A DNA stretch of 64,000 nucleotides from JADKCL01 sp031415375 (lineage in GTDB: Bacteria; Bacteroidota; Bacteroidia; J057; JADKCL01): the NCBI GenBank assembly GCA_031415375.1, contig JANORP010000005.1, positions 1 to 64,000 on the forward strand, written 5' to 3'. Positions 1 through 8,492 of the stretch are shown here, piece by piece (position 1 is the stretch's first letter; each line of letters starts with the position of its first letter). The notes under the pieces were generated by a model. The model was not told the DNA's origin, searched no databases, and was given only the letters and a program-made list of their open reading frames with translations. Made by a program: the position numbers and the translations under genes.

Positions 1-229
1 TGACCGCTTGTCGGGTGATGGATTCGTTACCCGGCGTCAATTCCCCCGTAGGGCAAACGCATCAAAATCGATGATAGCCGATGTCAAGTATGGCCACTAT
101 GGACGAAATTCCTACCCAAATTGCCATTTTCAGATGCCATACTTGACATCGGCTATCATCGATTTTGATGCGTTTGCCCTACGGGGGAATTGACGCCGGG
201 TAACGAATCCATCACCCGACAAGCGGTCA
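1..229. repeat. Perfect 94-bp inverted repeat with 41-base loop
   Basis: Bases 1-94 and 136-229 are exact reverse complements, and bases 95-135 form the loop. I compared both arms base by base and found no mismatch. The left arm starts at the first base of the window, so the repeat may extend further left. The open reading frames inside it exist only because of the symmetry and show no recognisable protein. It could be a genuine long palindrome, the end of a mobile or invertible element, or a fold-back artefact if this is the end of a contig. No transposase or recombinase gene lies nearby in the window. Confidence 0.97.
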
Positions 230-584
230 AGAATGCCGAAATGCAAACACACCCGCTGGGAAATCTGCGAGATCCACAGAACCCCAAATCCCTTCGATTT
301 GCGACGACACCGACGCTTGCCGATTCAGAATAAATTGAGTGTGTAACCTTTTAGGGGAGACCACGGCCTCTGGATGTTGGGCCATCGACCGTCATCCGCT
401 GGCGATTTCGGTTCATAGCCATTGATATTGAACTGCTTATGCCGGAGGCAAATGCCTGTCCCGCAGAAGGCGGGGGTCGATAGCCCTGCGGCAGGATGCC
501 GGGGGCTCGGGATCGATTCTGACGCTGGACTTGCGCCACGGTCATATCTTCCCGACTTTCGCAGAAAATGCGTCTTGCGAATCC
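230..584. other. Non-coding stretch with small GC-rich hairpins
   Basis: I see no convincing gene here. Bases 440-510 hold several short hairpins: AGGCA/TGCCT at 446-457, CCCGC/GCGGG at 460-474, CCTGC/GCAGG at 485-495, and AGCCC/GGGCT at 482-486 with 503-507. They may be REP-like elements or leader structure ahead of the serine hydrolase gene. No strong promoter was seen. Confidence 0.4.
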
Positions 585-1658
585 ATGAGAACCACCTCCC
601 TCATTTCCATCCTGCGGCCGATTGCCCTGGCACTGCTGATCCTGTTTTCCTATTTGCGCGGCCACGCGGCCACCACTGATTTGAAAGTTGCATTGGCAAT
701 GCGCATCGATTCCCTGCTCGGCGCCACCTCGCTGCATCCCTTCAACGGCATCGTGTACATCAGTCGGGAAGGCAAAGCCCTCTATGCCCGTCGGCTAGGT
801 TATGGCGACATGCTGCGCAAGACGCCATTTCCAACCCAACCGCAATTTGTGATCGGCTCGGTGACCAAGCAAATCACCGCAGTGATCGTGTTGCGTGCCT
901 GTGCCGCCCGCTTGCTAGATTTGCATACGCCGATCCATCGCTACCTCACAGAGCTACCAATGCCTTGGGCCGATACGGTGACGTTGCACCACCTGCTCAA
1001 TCATACCTCTGGCTTTGAAGGCCGCGACAAACCGCTCGCCTTTCGTCCGGGGGCGAAGTTTTCCTATTCCAACCAAGCCTACGGGCTGCTCGGCGATATC
1101 GTCGCCCGGGCAACTGGCAAATCCTATGAGGATTTGGTGATGGCGATCTATCGACGTTGCCACATGCGCCACGCGACGACCCCCAGCCATCAGCATGGGC
1201 ACGACCTCCTCACAGGCTACACGAGACAGCCCGACGGCAGTCTCCAAGCCGAGCCCAACACGATGAAGGGTGCTACCTTGGCTGCGGGACTGCTCATGTC
1301 TTCGCCCGAAGACATCGCCCGCTGGAATGAATGCCTGCACGACCAGCGCAAGCTCCTGACCGACCAATACTACACGCTGATGACCACGCCGACTTCCAAG
1401 CGCCCCCACCCGATCTTTGGGGAAGTCGATTATGGCTACGGGTTGCAAATGACCCACGACAATGGCATTTACGAAATCAGCCATGGTGGTTATGTGCCCG
1501 GCTTCGTCAGCGTCAATTTTTATTATCCCGCGACCAAGACCAGCCTGGTGGTGATGGAAAACTTGGATTGGATGGATCCCGCATTCAAGGAGAGTTTTTA
1601 CTTTGAGATGGCGATCAGACGCATCTTGCGGGAGAGCGGGCTACTTGCGCAACCCTGA
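585..1658 (+). CDS. Exported serine hydrolase (beta-lactamase/PBP class C family)
   Basis: The 357-aa protein belongs to the class C beta-lactamase / D-Ala-D-Ala carboxypeptidase superfamily (MEROPS S12). It shows the three catalytic motifs: SVTK at residues 92-95 (nucleophile Ser92, Lys95), YSN at 161-163, and HGG at 300-302 in place of KTG. I chose the ATG at 585 because it opens directly onto a basic, hydrophobic signal peptide (about residues 1-28, ending near GHA); the upstream in-frame start at 531 would add 18 unremarkable residues. The protein probably works in the periplasm or envelope on a peptide or ester. Substrate is unknown, since this family includes esterases and peptidases as well as beta-lactamases, so resistance should not be assumed. 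Confidence 0.88.
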   Translation: MRTTSLISILRPIALALLILFSYLRGHAATTDLKVALAMRIDSLLGATSLHPFNGIVYISREGKALYARRLGYGDMLRKTPFPTQPQFVIGSVTKQITAVIVLRACAARLLDLHTPIHRYLTELPMPWADTVTLHHLLNHTSGFEGRDKPLAFRPGAKFSYSNQAYGLLGDIVARATGKSYEDLVMAIYRRCHMRHATTPSHQHGHDLLTGYTRQPDGSLQAEPNTMKGATLAAGLLMSSPEDIARWNECLHDQRKLLTDQYYTLMTTPTSKRPHPIFGEVDYGYGLQMTHDNGIYEISHGGYVPGFVSVNFYYPATKTSLVVMENLDWMDPAFKESFYFEMAIRRILRESGLLAQP

Positions 1659-1686
1659 CGAAGGTATAGGCGACCCAATCTATGCT

Positions 1687-3300
1687 TCACCGCACTTGAA
1701 ATCGACCCCTAAAAATGCGGTCGATTTCTTCCACCAATACCTTTACTGGCGTTCCCGCCAATTCGGAAGCCCGATACTGTCTAAAAAGGATCAATACAGC
1801 CTTGCGCTCAGATGCATCCAGTAGATTAATATCTAGCATTTTGGCCTTATTGATATCGTTGGGCTCAAATTTTTGTAGGCCATTGCCATATTCGCGCCGA
1901 TTGTCCTCAAATATTTCCCGAGCGACATTGGTAAGCAAGTAGGCAAACAGGAGATCGATCTCAACTTCCCCAAAAAGGATTCCTTGCTTCGGGTAAATGC
2001 AATGAAAGGTCGTGAGATTAGAAACCATTGCTTCGTTGCGTATGAATCTGAGGCCTGTGCGATTGAACACGGAGACCCAGATAGGCGCCGGAGGGCGGTT
2101 TTCAATCGCATACCATGGGTTGCGGCTTGCTGTCAAAAAACGCTGGTGAATCCCCGACGATTCTCCCACTGATAAATAAGCCTTGACGCAGGCAGACAGC
2201 GATGGCCCTGCATTGAACAGATAGACGGAACGGTCCTTATCGCGCAGGATTTGAAAATTTTCGTCCGTAAAGAAACTTGAATCGACATCTTGAGCTCTGC
2301 AAATACAAGGCAGCAAATTCTGTGCTTGGATGCCCAGCTCCGTTGCCCTTTTCGCTGCCAAAATGAAATAATCGTTTGCGCCAGTGGCGATGCCTCTCAC
2401 AACCTTCCCATAATTTGAGAAAGGCACCAAGCAATCATATTGATCCGCATTTTGTGGTTGATAATAAGACCGCCACTTTATTTCAGAATCCAATTCGTCT
2501 TGGGAGATACAATCCTTCGTCTCCATTTTAGGATAAGACGTGATCAAGTTTTCGATGATACAAAAGTCTTGGATCGAGTCGATATAAGAAAATTGCACCT
2601 TACCGCCAAAATCGTCCTTGGCCAGCAGCAATATAGAAGCTGTCGTAAGCGCATCGTCAAAAACGTTGGATTGAAAATCGACAATCACAATATGTCTCAA
2701 AACGCCACTTTCAATCAAATGGTGTTTTACAAGTTTTCCATAATCAGAATTCAAAAATTCCGACGGGATAAGATAAGCAGCCCTACCCCCATCAGCGAGT
2801 TGATGAATTGATTTCAACAGAAACAAGGGGTACAAATTCGTAAATCCATTGAGCCGTAAGGATAGTCGTGATGCAATCTCGCGAAGCACACCTTTATTGT
2901 CGTAGTCATGAAACTTAAAATAGGGGGGATTGCAAATAATCCCGTCGTATTTGTTTTCCCAATCATGGTACATATAATCTTGCAAGACGAGCTTCACACG
3001 TGAATCGTGCCCAAATAGGCGTTGCGCATGGCTCATTACAGATGCATCGATATCAAAGCCATTGATTTCAAGATCGTGATTCTGTGCAAACAAAGCTCGG
3101 GAAAACATCCCCAATCCAAAGGCAGGCTCCAAAACCGTTTTCATTTTTGGATTGCCAAGTAGCCACTTAGCCATCAAATCAGCTACTACCGCAGGGGTAA
3201 AAAATTGGGCATATTTTTTGCGATGCGTGATCGATGTCGTCGCTATGTAAGCTGCCTCTACGTCCAAGACTTCTAAAATTCCGTTTGCTACCATCACCAT
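1687..3300 (-). CDS. Adenine-N6 DNA methyltransferase of a type II R-M system
   Basis: The 537-aa protein is a gamma-class (TaqI-like) N6-adenine methyltransferase. The order of motifs is typical: QFFTP near residues 32-36 (motif X), VLEPAFGLG at 56-64 (AdoMet binding, motif I), and the catalytic NPPY at 124-127 (motif IV). The C-terminal half, without recognisable catalytic motifs, would be the target-recognition domain. The start codon overlaps the stop of the upstream endonuclease gene by 7 bases (3294-3300), so the two are translationally coupled. The gene looks intact although its endonuclease partner is frameshifted, so it may now act as a solitary modification enzyme. The recognition sequence cannot be read from the gene. 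Its length and the coupled arrangement resemble, as I remember it, the AccI system. Confidence 0.88.
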   Translation of the reverse strand: MVMVANGILEVLDVEAAYIATTSITHRKKYAQFFTPAVVADLMAKWLLGNPKMKTVLEPAFGLGMFSRALFAQNHDLEINGFDIDASVMSHAQRLFGHDSRVKLVLQDYMYHDWENKYDGIICNPPYFKFHDYDNKGVLREIASRLSLRLNGFTNLYPLFLLKSIHQLADGGRAAYLIPSEFLNSDYGKLVKHHLIESGVLRHIVIVDFQSNVFDDALTTASILLLAKDDFGGKVQFSYIDSIQDFCIIENLITSYPKMETKDCISQDELDSEIKWRSYYQPQNADQYDCLVPFSNYGKVVRGIATGANDYFILAAKRATELGIQAQNLLPCICRAQDVDSSFFTDENFQILRDKDRSVYLFNAGPSLSACVKAYLSVGESSGIHQRFLTASRNPWYAIENRPPAPIWVSVFNRTGLRFIRNEAMVSNLTTFHCIYPKQGILFGEVEIDLLFAYLLTNVAREIFEDNRREYGNGLQKFEPNDINKAKMLDINLLDASERKAVLILFRQYRASELAGTPVKVLVEEIDRIFRGRFQVR

Positions 3301-4395
3301 GCTTCCTTATTAATACCCAAAATTTGGCACAAATGACCTATGTCCAAAACGGCTGTACCACCATCAAACGTCACGTAAAATAGGAGTCGTCCGCGCCCCA
3401 TTTCCTTTCTCACACTCGTGTGGGTCGGCTCTAATACTTTGCCTGCGATGACAAGTCCAGATTTTGAATTGACTTTAATGGTGGATTTATTTTGATTTTT
3501 GCTATCTCTCTCAACCCCGAAATTCCTTCCCTCATTCGCCGCATCCCCAATCATCTCCAAAATTCGCTCAAAAGAAATTCCATAGACTTTGTCAAAGAAA
3601 ACTTGAAAATAAAAGTGTGGCACTTCAAATGTATCTATCCATTTTTTGACGACGATTAAATCTTCTACTTTGGGAGTTATCGACAAATAGTCACGCTTCT
3701 GCAGCTCCTTCAATTCTTTTTTCAAACTTCTAAAGAGGTCACTTAAGGCTAGTAGCCTTGCATTTGCACTCCAACTTGGGACTCTGAAATCTACAACACC
3801 CAAAGTCGTTTCGGAGAGTTGATTTAGAAAAGCAAGATACGCTGACTTATTAGGCAACGCCAGGAGATCGCCATATTTTCCTAATATTTCATCTCTAATC
3901 TCAAATGCTTTTTTTGTAGCACGATCAATACGTATATTGGTTTCTGCATCATATTGATCGATCAAAAAGGAACTTGATCGCACTTCAATCCCCGCAATCG
4001 CTTTCTTTACATATTCTTGCAGGACATCTGCCGGTTGGCGACTGATGTCCTGCCCGAGTGTAGGATCAAAATCTCCGATCTTGAATATTAGCAAATCAGG
4101 TCGCTTCCCAATCGCATCCATTTCTCCTTGAAAGTCCCTGAAAAAAAACTTCAAATCCCGCATCGCCTGCGACAATATCGTCTGACTTGCCATATTTGAC
4201 GGCAACATAGTTTGTAGCCGTCTCATTGATTGCTCGTGTTACAAGCCCCTCAGCCCAATCGCCCTGCTCTTTGTTGGTGATAAAATTTGAGGACGCCTGC
4301 GTAGGAATGCGAACGGGATCACGTGGTAGATCAAAGTCCACCAAGACTTTGGGTACCATTCCAGCAAGTTCTTCTATCCTCTTTCTATAAGCCAT
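3294..4395 (-). pseudogene. Type II restriction endonuclease, frameshifted at a T8 run
   Basis: Two overlapping reading frames together make one protein of about 366 aa. The first frame (start 4395) reads through residue 85; the second resumes at the same place and runs to 3294. The break is at a run of eight T (coding strand; plus-strand A run 4141-4148): seven T would restore ...EVFFRDFQGEMD.... The joined protein carries a PD-(D/E)xK-like core, RPDLLIF followed about 33 residues later by GIEVRSS, with Arg where Lys is usual, plus an N-terminal GDWAEGL. It lies immediately upstream of, and overlaps, the methyltransferase gene. Joint size and gene order recall AccI-family endonucleases, from memory only. 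The slip may be real inactivation, phase variation or a homopolymer sequencing error. Confidence 0.75.
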
Positions 4396-4483
4396 CGTGG
4401 GTATTCTTGCACACAGGTTATGCGAATTTCAATGTATGAGAGCCACGTCGATGCATCAAGGACGATCCCTCTATTCTTCCCGG

Positions 4484-4516
4484 CAAAGATAGTCCCGACG
4501 TAGGCGTTACGCAAAA
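4484..4516 (-). promoter_or_regulatory. Bacteroidota-type promoter for the R-M operon
   Basis: On the minus strand TTTTG (ending at 4512) is separated by 20 bases from TATCTTTG (4491-4484), matching the Bacteroidota -33/-7 consensus. Transcription would start near 4477, about 80 bases before the ATG at 4395. Confidence 0.6.
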
Positions 4517-4604
4517 GTAAGATATCCACTTTCCAAACCATTCAGCCCGCTCTCAGTTAACTAGAAGTCTTCAAAAAGTTTGCTGCATCTTACCCAAAAA
4601 CGTC

Positions 4605-5078
4605 ATGACCCTCCCCACCTACGCAAAACTCATCATCTCTATCGCTGCGCCGCTTGCGGTCGGTGCTGTCGCTGGGATCTTCACGGGTCAGGCGATCCCG
4701 ACTTGGTACACCACCTTGAATGCGCCAAGCTTCAATCCGCCCAATTGGATTTTTGGGCCGATGTGGACTCTGCTGTATGTCTTGATGGGCATTTCCTTAT
4801 TCATGGTCTGGAATTCAGAGCCAGGCAAGGCGCGCGACATCGCCATGGTGATCTTTGGGGTGCAGCTGGTCCTGAATTTCGCCTGGAGTTTCCTTTTTTT
4901 CTATTTCAAGGAATTGGGTTGGGCACTCACGGAAATCATTGCAATGTGGATCGCGATCGTCGTCATGTTGATTGCATTTTACCAAGTGCGACCACTCGCG
5001 GCCTATCTCAATATCCCCTACCTCCTGTGGGTGAGTTTTGCGACGGCTTTGAATGCGGCCTATTTTAAGTTGAATTGA
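4605..5078 (+). CDS. tspO: TspO/MBR family membrane protein
   Basis: The 157-aa protein has the length and five-helix pattern of TspO (tryptophan-rich sensory protein / mitochondrial benzodiazepine receptor homologue). It has the family's hallmarks: an early W-Y-x-x-L-x-x-P-x-x-x-P-P-N-W-x-F-x-P-x-W stretch around residues 33-55 and a tail rich in Trp, Phe and Asn (WVSFATALN). TspO proteins bind porphyrins and related ligands in the membrane and are tied to tetrapyrrole or oxidative-stress responses. The ATG at 4605 gives a standard N-terminus. No photosynthesis or tetrapyrrole genes are nearby, so the pathway is not shown by context. Confidence 0.93.
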   Translation: MTLPTYAKLIISIAAPLAVGAVAGIFTGQAIPTWYTTLNAPSFNPPNWIFGPMWTLLYVLMGISLFMVWNSEPGKARDIAMVIFGVQLVLNFAWSFLFFYFKELGWALTEIIAMWIAIVVMLIAFYQVRPLAAYLNIPYLLWVSFATALNAAYFKLN

Positions 5079-5172
5079 TCCCAAGGAATGCTTTTTCAAT
5101 AAGTTCCAACCATTTGCCTACCACTTGCATCCATACAACAAGCCAATTATAAATCTTGGCCCCTTTGTCACG

Positions 5173-6213
5173 ATGAAACATTTTCAGCTAATCTTCATTG
5201 CCCTGCTGTTGTCGTTTGCAGGCCACCTGCTTGCCCAGGTACCTTCAAGTTGCGCGATGCCGCAGATACTCCAAAACGCCTACCGACGCGACATCGCCAA
5301 CCTAGCGACGCGCGCGATGTACCTTGCACAGAGCCCCGACACACAGTTGGTGGCCATCCCTACTGCTTGGTCTCAACCCATCGCAGACGGCATCGCAGCC
5401 GTGTTCAATGCCACGTCGATCTTGGAACGCGACAGCGTATTCGACATCTACTGTGTCCACGACCATACCGGCTCCTACCAGACGTTTCAGGGCTTCTTGG
5501 TCAAAGTCGATACAAGCTATGCTTGGACCCAAGCATGGCAAAACCTTACTACAATCACTGGCAATGCTCCATTGGACCTCATATTGCAAACCTATGACCT
5601 GCATATCGCACAGTTTTACAATTGGCCATTGGGGAATTATGCCGTGCTAGAAACAGACTCTGTTTGGAACAATCGCGCATTGCTCGCGCTATTTGGGCCC
5701 ATACAAGGCATCCTTGAAACGGAGGTGAATGCCAGCATCGGGCTAGGTGGCAGGATCACCTTTGAAATGCTGACCAATGACCGATATTATGATTTCTATC
5801 ATGAGTTTGGAGATTGCAGTTCGGGTTGCATCAATCGTCGCATTTGGCACTTCATGGTATCGCTAGATTGCAGCGTCACATATTTAGGGTTCGACGACTC
5901 ATCACCATTCGGTTTCAACCCCCTACCCTACCCATCCAATTGCAACCTCACAACCAATATTGCGCAGCCATTGCCGATGGTGTTCCAAGTCTATCCCAAC
6001 CCCGTCCAGGGGCAATTACAGATTACAGCACCCAAAGAAAACGCGATCATTTCACAAGCTGCCTTGTATGATATACAGGGGCGTAAATTGCTGCTAACGG
6101 CCAAATTTACCGACCAAGTGAGCATCGATCTCAAGGATATTGCACGAGGGATCTATTCGCTGGTCATTTTGCAACAAGGCGAGGTCGTCGAAGTGAAGCG
6201 CATCGTGCATTGA
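5173..6213 (+). CDS. Secreted protein with T9SS sorting domain, function unknown
   Basis: The protein has 346 aa from the ATG at 5173, chosen because it opens a clear signal peptide (MKHFQLIFIALLLSFAG, cleavage near LLAQ); an earlier in-frame start at 5125 adds 16 residues in front of it. The last 80 or so residues form a type A T9SS C-terminal sorting domain starting at VYPNP and ending VEVKRIVH, so the product should cross the outer membrane and be attached to the surface or released. The body of about 240 residues has several Cys (a CSSGC cluster near residue 215) and no domain I recognise. It lies alone between tspO and a 349-base gap. Confidence 0.8.
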   Translation: MKHFQLIFIALLLSFAGHLLAQVPSSCAMPQILQNAYRRDIANLATRAMYLAQSPDTQLVAIPTAWSQPIADGIAAVFNATSILERDSVFDIYCVHDHTGSYQTFQGFLVKVDTSYAWTQAWQNLTTITGNAPLDLILQTYDLHIAQFYNWPLGNYAVLETDSVWNNRALLALFGPIQGILETEVNASIGLGGRITFEMLTNDRYYDFYHEFGDCSSGCINRRIWHFMVSLDCSVTYLGFDDSSPFGFNPLPYPSNCNLTTNIAQPLPMVFQVYPNPVQGQLQITAPKENAIISQAALYDIQGRKLLLTAKFTDQVSIDLKDIARGIYSLVILQQGEVVEVKRIVH

Positions 6214-6562
6214 GCAGCAATATCGTCGATGGGATTGAGGAACGAAGTTTCAATAAGTTCCAATTCCGACGTGACGCAAACGTATCAACCTTGTATGATG
6301 CAAAGTGCAAGATGTGATGGGCAACTGCAAAAACCCATGGTGCTGCGTTGTCTTGTGAATCTCGCGGCTTTCAATTGCAAGATTGATCGACGATATTTTC
6401 ATCATTGGGGGAAGCATGGTGTACGACAAATTCGGAAGCTATTCAAATCGCGAGCCAGAGGCTCGTGATTCCGTGAGCGTGGGAGCCAGAGGCTCCCGCT
6501 TCCATTGCCGAATTTGTGGTACCCCCGGGAAGCAAAACGAATTCAAATTCATTTTGCTTCCC
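6214..6562. other. Intergenic stretch with two related hairpins
   Basis: No gene is supported here. Its notable content is a pair of short hairpins at 6451-6497, listed separately. The convergent layout (T9SS gene on plus, HD-Pnk on minus) means the stretch must hold the ends of both transcripts. Confidence 0.5.
6451..6497. repeat. Two short hairpins with a shared GAGCC-AGA-GGCTC core
   Basis: CGAGCC-AGA-GGCTCG (6451-6465) and GGGAGCC-AGA-GGCTCCC (6481-6497) are perfect stems with the same AGA loop and identical 13-base cores, 15 bases apart. They lie in the gap between convergent genes, as REP-like elements usually do, and could also help end transcription. I see no other copy of the core in this window. 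Confidence 0.85.
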
Positions 6563-7711
6563 CTATTCCACCACCACATACAATACATCGGGTGCCTCCC
6601 AAATCTCTGGAACCTCCCATTTGCGGAGCATCTTGGCGATGATTTTATCTGGCACCTTGGCTTTGCGCGCGGCATTTTGTGCAACCATGCGTTTGTGGGG
6701 CACTTCGACATGAACGATGCAGGTGCGGGCCTTGTACTCCTGAAACATCGCAATCAATGGGCCGCGAATGGCAGGTATAATATTGGTCGCGTTCCAGATG
6801 AAATTTTCACCTTTGCGCAAATATTCCTTGGCGCGCTCCTTGGCAGTGTTGATGATAAATCCCTGCTTGTCTTTGGGGGAAATATCAAACTCTGAGCGCA
6901 AATCGTCTAAGGAAACGACCGGCCAATCGGGATGATTTTTGGCGATCCAAGTGTCCTTGCCCGAGCCAGGCAAGCCCGACATCAATATTGCGGTGCCGCG
7001 ATAGTCGTCATAGGGCTCATACAACAAGCCATTCGATGGGTTGTGGAAATATTGGAACCTTGCATGGCTATTCTTGAATTGCCAAGGGCCGTCCCAGACG
7101 CCTTGCTCCTTGCAATATTCCCGAAACAAATCGACGCGGTAGAGCAGCTCCTCTTGGTCATGGCAGGTGCGCCCGCGCACGTCGGCCTCCGCAAGCAGGG
7201 CCAGCATTTGCAGATCCATCAATTGGCTGGCTTTGATGACGAGGGCTTGCAAATCATGCTTTTGGAGGAACCACAAGGGCAATCCATGGTAACGCACCAA
7301 GTGCGCTACCTCTTCGCGCACCGCAAACGGGACGCCTTTTGGAAAGCCTTCGTAAGCCTGCCCACGCCACAATATGCGACCTTTCACAGCATGGCGCGGC
7401 GACACAATATTTCCATCATCGTCGGTATAGGTACACTCAGGTTTGGAAATATCATGTGCCAAGGCCGCCAAAAACAAGATCGAGCGTTTATGGGCCGACA
7501 GCACCTGATAATCCGCCAATTCTAGCAAAGATTCTAGCACCATGCGCGTGTGGATCCACACGTCGCCCTCGGCGTGGTGCACGGGCGATTGCGGCACGCC
7601 GCGCAGATTGCGCACCCAGGGGAGCGCATTCAGTGCTTCCCAATCCAGCGGCTGCCCCGGCGCGGGGCAGAGCGGATATGTCCATTCATTCGTTTCCATT
7701 GTATCCTCCAA
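6563..7711 (-). CDS. HD-Pnk: bifunctional polynucleotide end-healing enzyme
   Basis: The 382-aa protein joins an N-terminal HD phosphohydrolase domain (HH at 45-46, HD at 86-87, HAVKG around 107) to a C-terminal P-loop kinase (Walker A GLPGSGKDT at 246-254, SLDDLR at 267-272). This is the architecture of Runella slithyformis HD-Pnk, which removes 3'-phosphates and 2',3'-cyclic phosphates with the HD part and phosphorylates 5'-OH ends with the kinase part, preparing broken RNA or DNA for sealing. Its start lies inside the end of the ligase gene upstream (26-base overlap from Met1, 14 from Met5), so healing and sealing enzymes are co-expressed. The order ligase then HD-Pnk fits the known association of this family. 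The damage it repairs in this organism is unknown. Confidence 0.9.
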   Translation of the reverse strand: MEDTMETNEWTYPLCPAPGQPLDWEALNALPWVRNLRGVPQSPVHHAEGDVWIHTRMVLESLLELADYQVLSAHKRSILFLAALAHDISKPECTYTDDDGNIVSPRHAVKGRILWRGQAYEGFPKGVPFAVREEVAHLVRYHGLPLWFLQKHDLQALVIKASQLMDLQMLALLAEADVRGRTCHDQEELLYRVDLFREYCKEQGVWDGPWQFKNSHARFQYFHNPSNGLLYEPYDDYRGTAILMSGLPGSGKDTWIAKNHPDWPVVSLDDLRSEFDISPKDKQGFIINTAKERAKEYLRKGENFIWNATNIIPAIRGPLIAMFQEYKARTCIVHVEVPHKRMVAQNAARKAKVPDKIIAKMLRKWEVPEIWEAPDVLYVVVE

Positions 7712-8492
7712 ATATGTCCACCCCAGCCGCCAACTGATTGGGGATGATGGGCCGGTCCATCCAGTGGCTTTCGCTGCTCATCAGCGCCTGAAAAAATCCC
7801 AAACGCACATATTTGTAGCGTTCGGCGACGACTCCATTTTCCTCGACCTTCACATACAATCCCTCCATGGTGCGCCCGTCAAGGGTCTCATTGACAACCT
7901 GATCGGCCCGTAATCCCACTGCCTCGGCGAGGCCGCGCAATTGCTGCATGTGGTCGCCGACGATGGCCTCTGAATCCACGATCAATTTCGTGAGCTGATC
8001 CATTTTTTGCAACGGTCCCTGGTGCAAAACCGGCATCGACTGCACCATCGGCAATGGACGCAGCAACGCGTGTCGGCGCACCGTGCTCAGAAATTCCATT
8101 TTCTCGAGGTCGAGGACGTCAAATTCGAGGAAATAATGCCGCAGGGCATTGTAAAAGACGGTATGCTTGGCATAGAGCCATTCTCCATACATCACGTAGC
8201 GCTCCCCGAGCACTTCGTGCAAAGGGACGGAATACATATTCGCCCAAGTCTTGAACAGGTCAAATTGACGCTCGCGAGGCCCGCCTGTGAGGTAATGGCC
8301 ACGGCTTTGCAGCAACAATCGCCCATCGTGCGTGAAACTGATCCCACAATTGGCGCCGTCAAACTTCTCCTCGACGACGAGGTGCCTTCCAGCAATATTC
8401 TGAAATGGCACAGCCGTCAAGTCTTCGTCGCCAGGTTGCAACCGTGAGCCACGCAGGTGGTGCGTGCGGGGATATTTGTAGATTTGGTTCAT
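7686..8492 (-). CDS. ATP-dependent RNA/polynucleotide ligase
   Basis: The protein has 268 aa from the ATG at 8492; a longer in-frame start at 8603 adds 37 residues unlike a ligase N-terminus. Nucleotidyltransferase motifs are in order: KFDGAN with the adenylated Lys43 (motif I), GEWLYAKHT around 103-111 (motif III), FLEFDV (IIIa), EGLYVK at 210-215 (IV) and RYKYVR with Lys227 (V). The enzyme should seal 5'-phosphate/3'-OH ends by way of ligase-AMP and polynucleotide-AMP intermediates. It lacks the large extra domains of DNA ligases, so RNA is the likelier substrate. The overlapping downstream gene encodes HD-Pnk, which makes the ends that this ligase needs. Confidence 0.88.
   Translation of the reverse strand: MNQIYKYPRTHHLRGSRLQPGDEDLTAVPFQNIAGRHLVVEEKFDGANCGISFTHDGRLLLQSRGHYLTGGPRERQFDLFKTWANMYSVPLHEVLGERYVMYGEWLYAKHTVFYNALRHYFLEFDVLDLEKMEFLSTVRRHALLRPLPMVQSMPVLHQGPLQKMDQLTKLIVDSEAIVGDHMQQLRGLAEAVGLRADQVVNETLDGRTMEGLYVKVEENGVVAERYKYVRLGFFQALMSSESHWMDRPIIPNQLAAGVDIFGGYNGNE

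Noticed and set aside
8..193. Open reading frame within the inverted repeat
   Set aside because: It exists only because of the palindrome, and its residues match no protein pattern.
351..737. Minus-strand frame of 128 codons
   Set aside because: Overlaps the serine hydrolase gene and has a low-complexity, non-protein-like composition.
585..1658. Beta-lactamase resistance gene
   Set aside because: Family also holds esterases and peptidases, and the third motif is HGG; resistance cannot be concluded.
6451..6497. CRISPR-like repeat
   Set aside because: Only two copies, palindromic, 15-base gap; not a repeat-spacer array.
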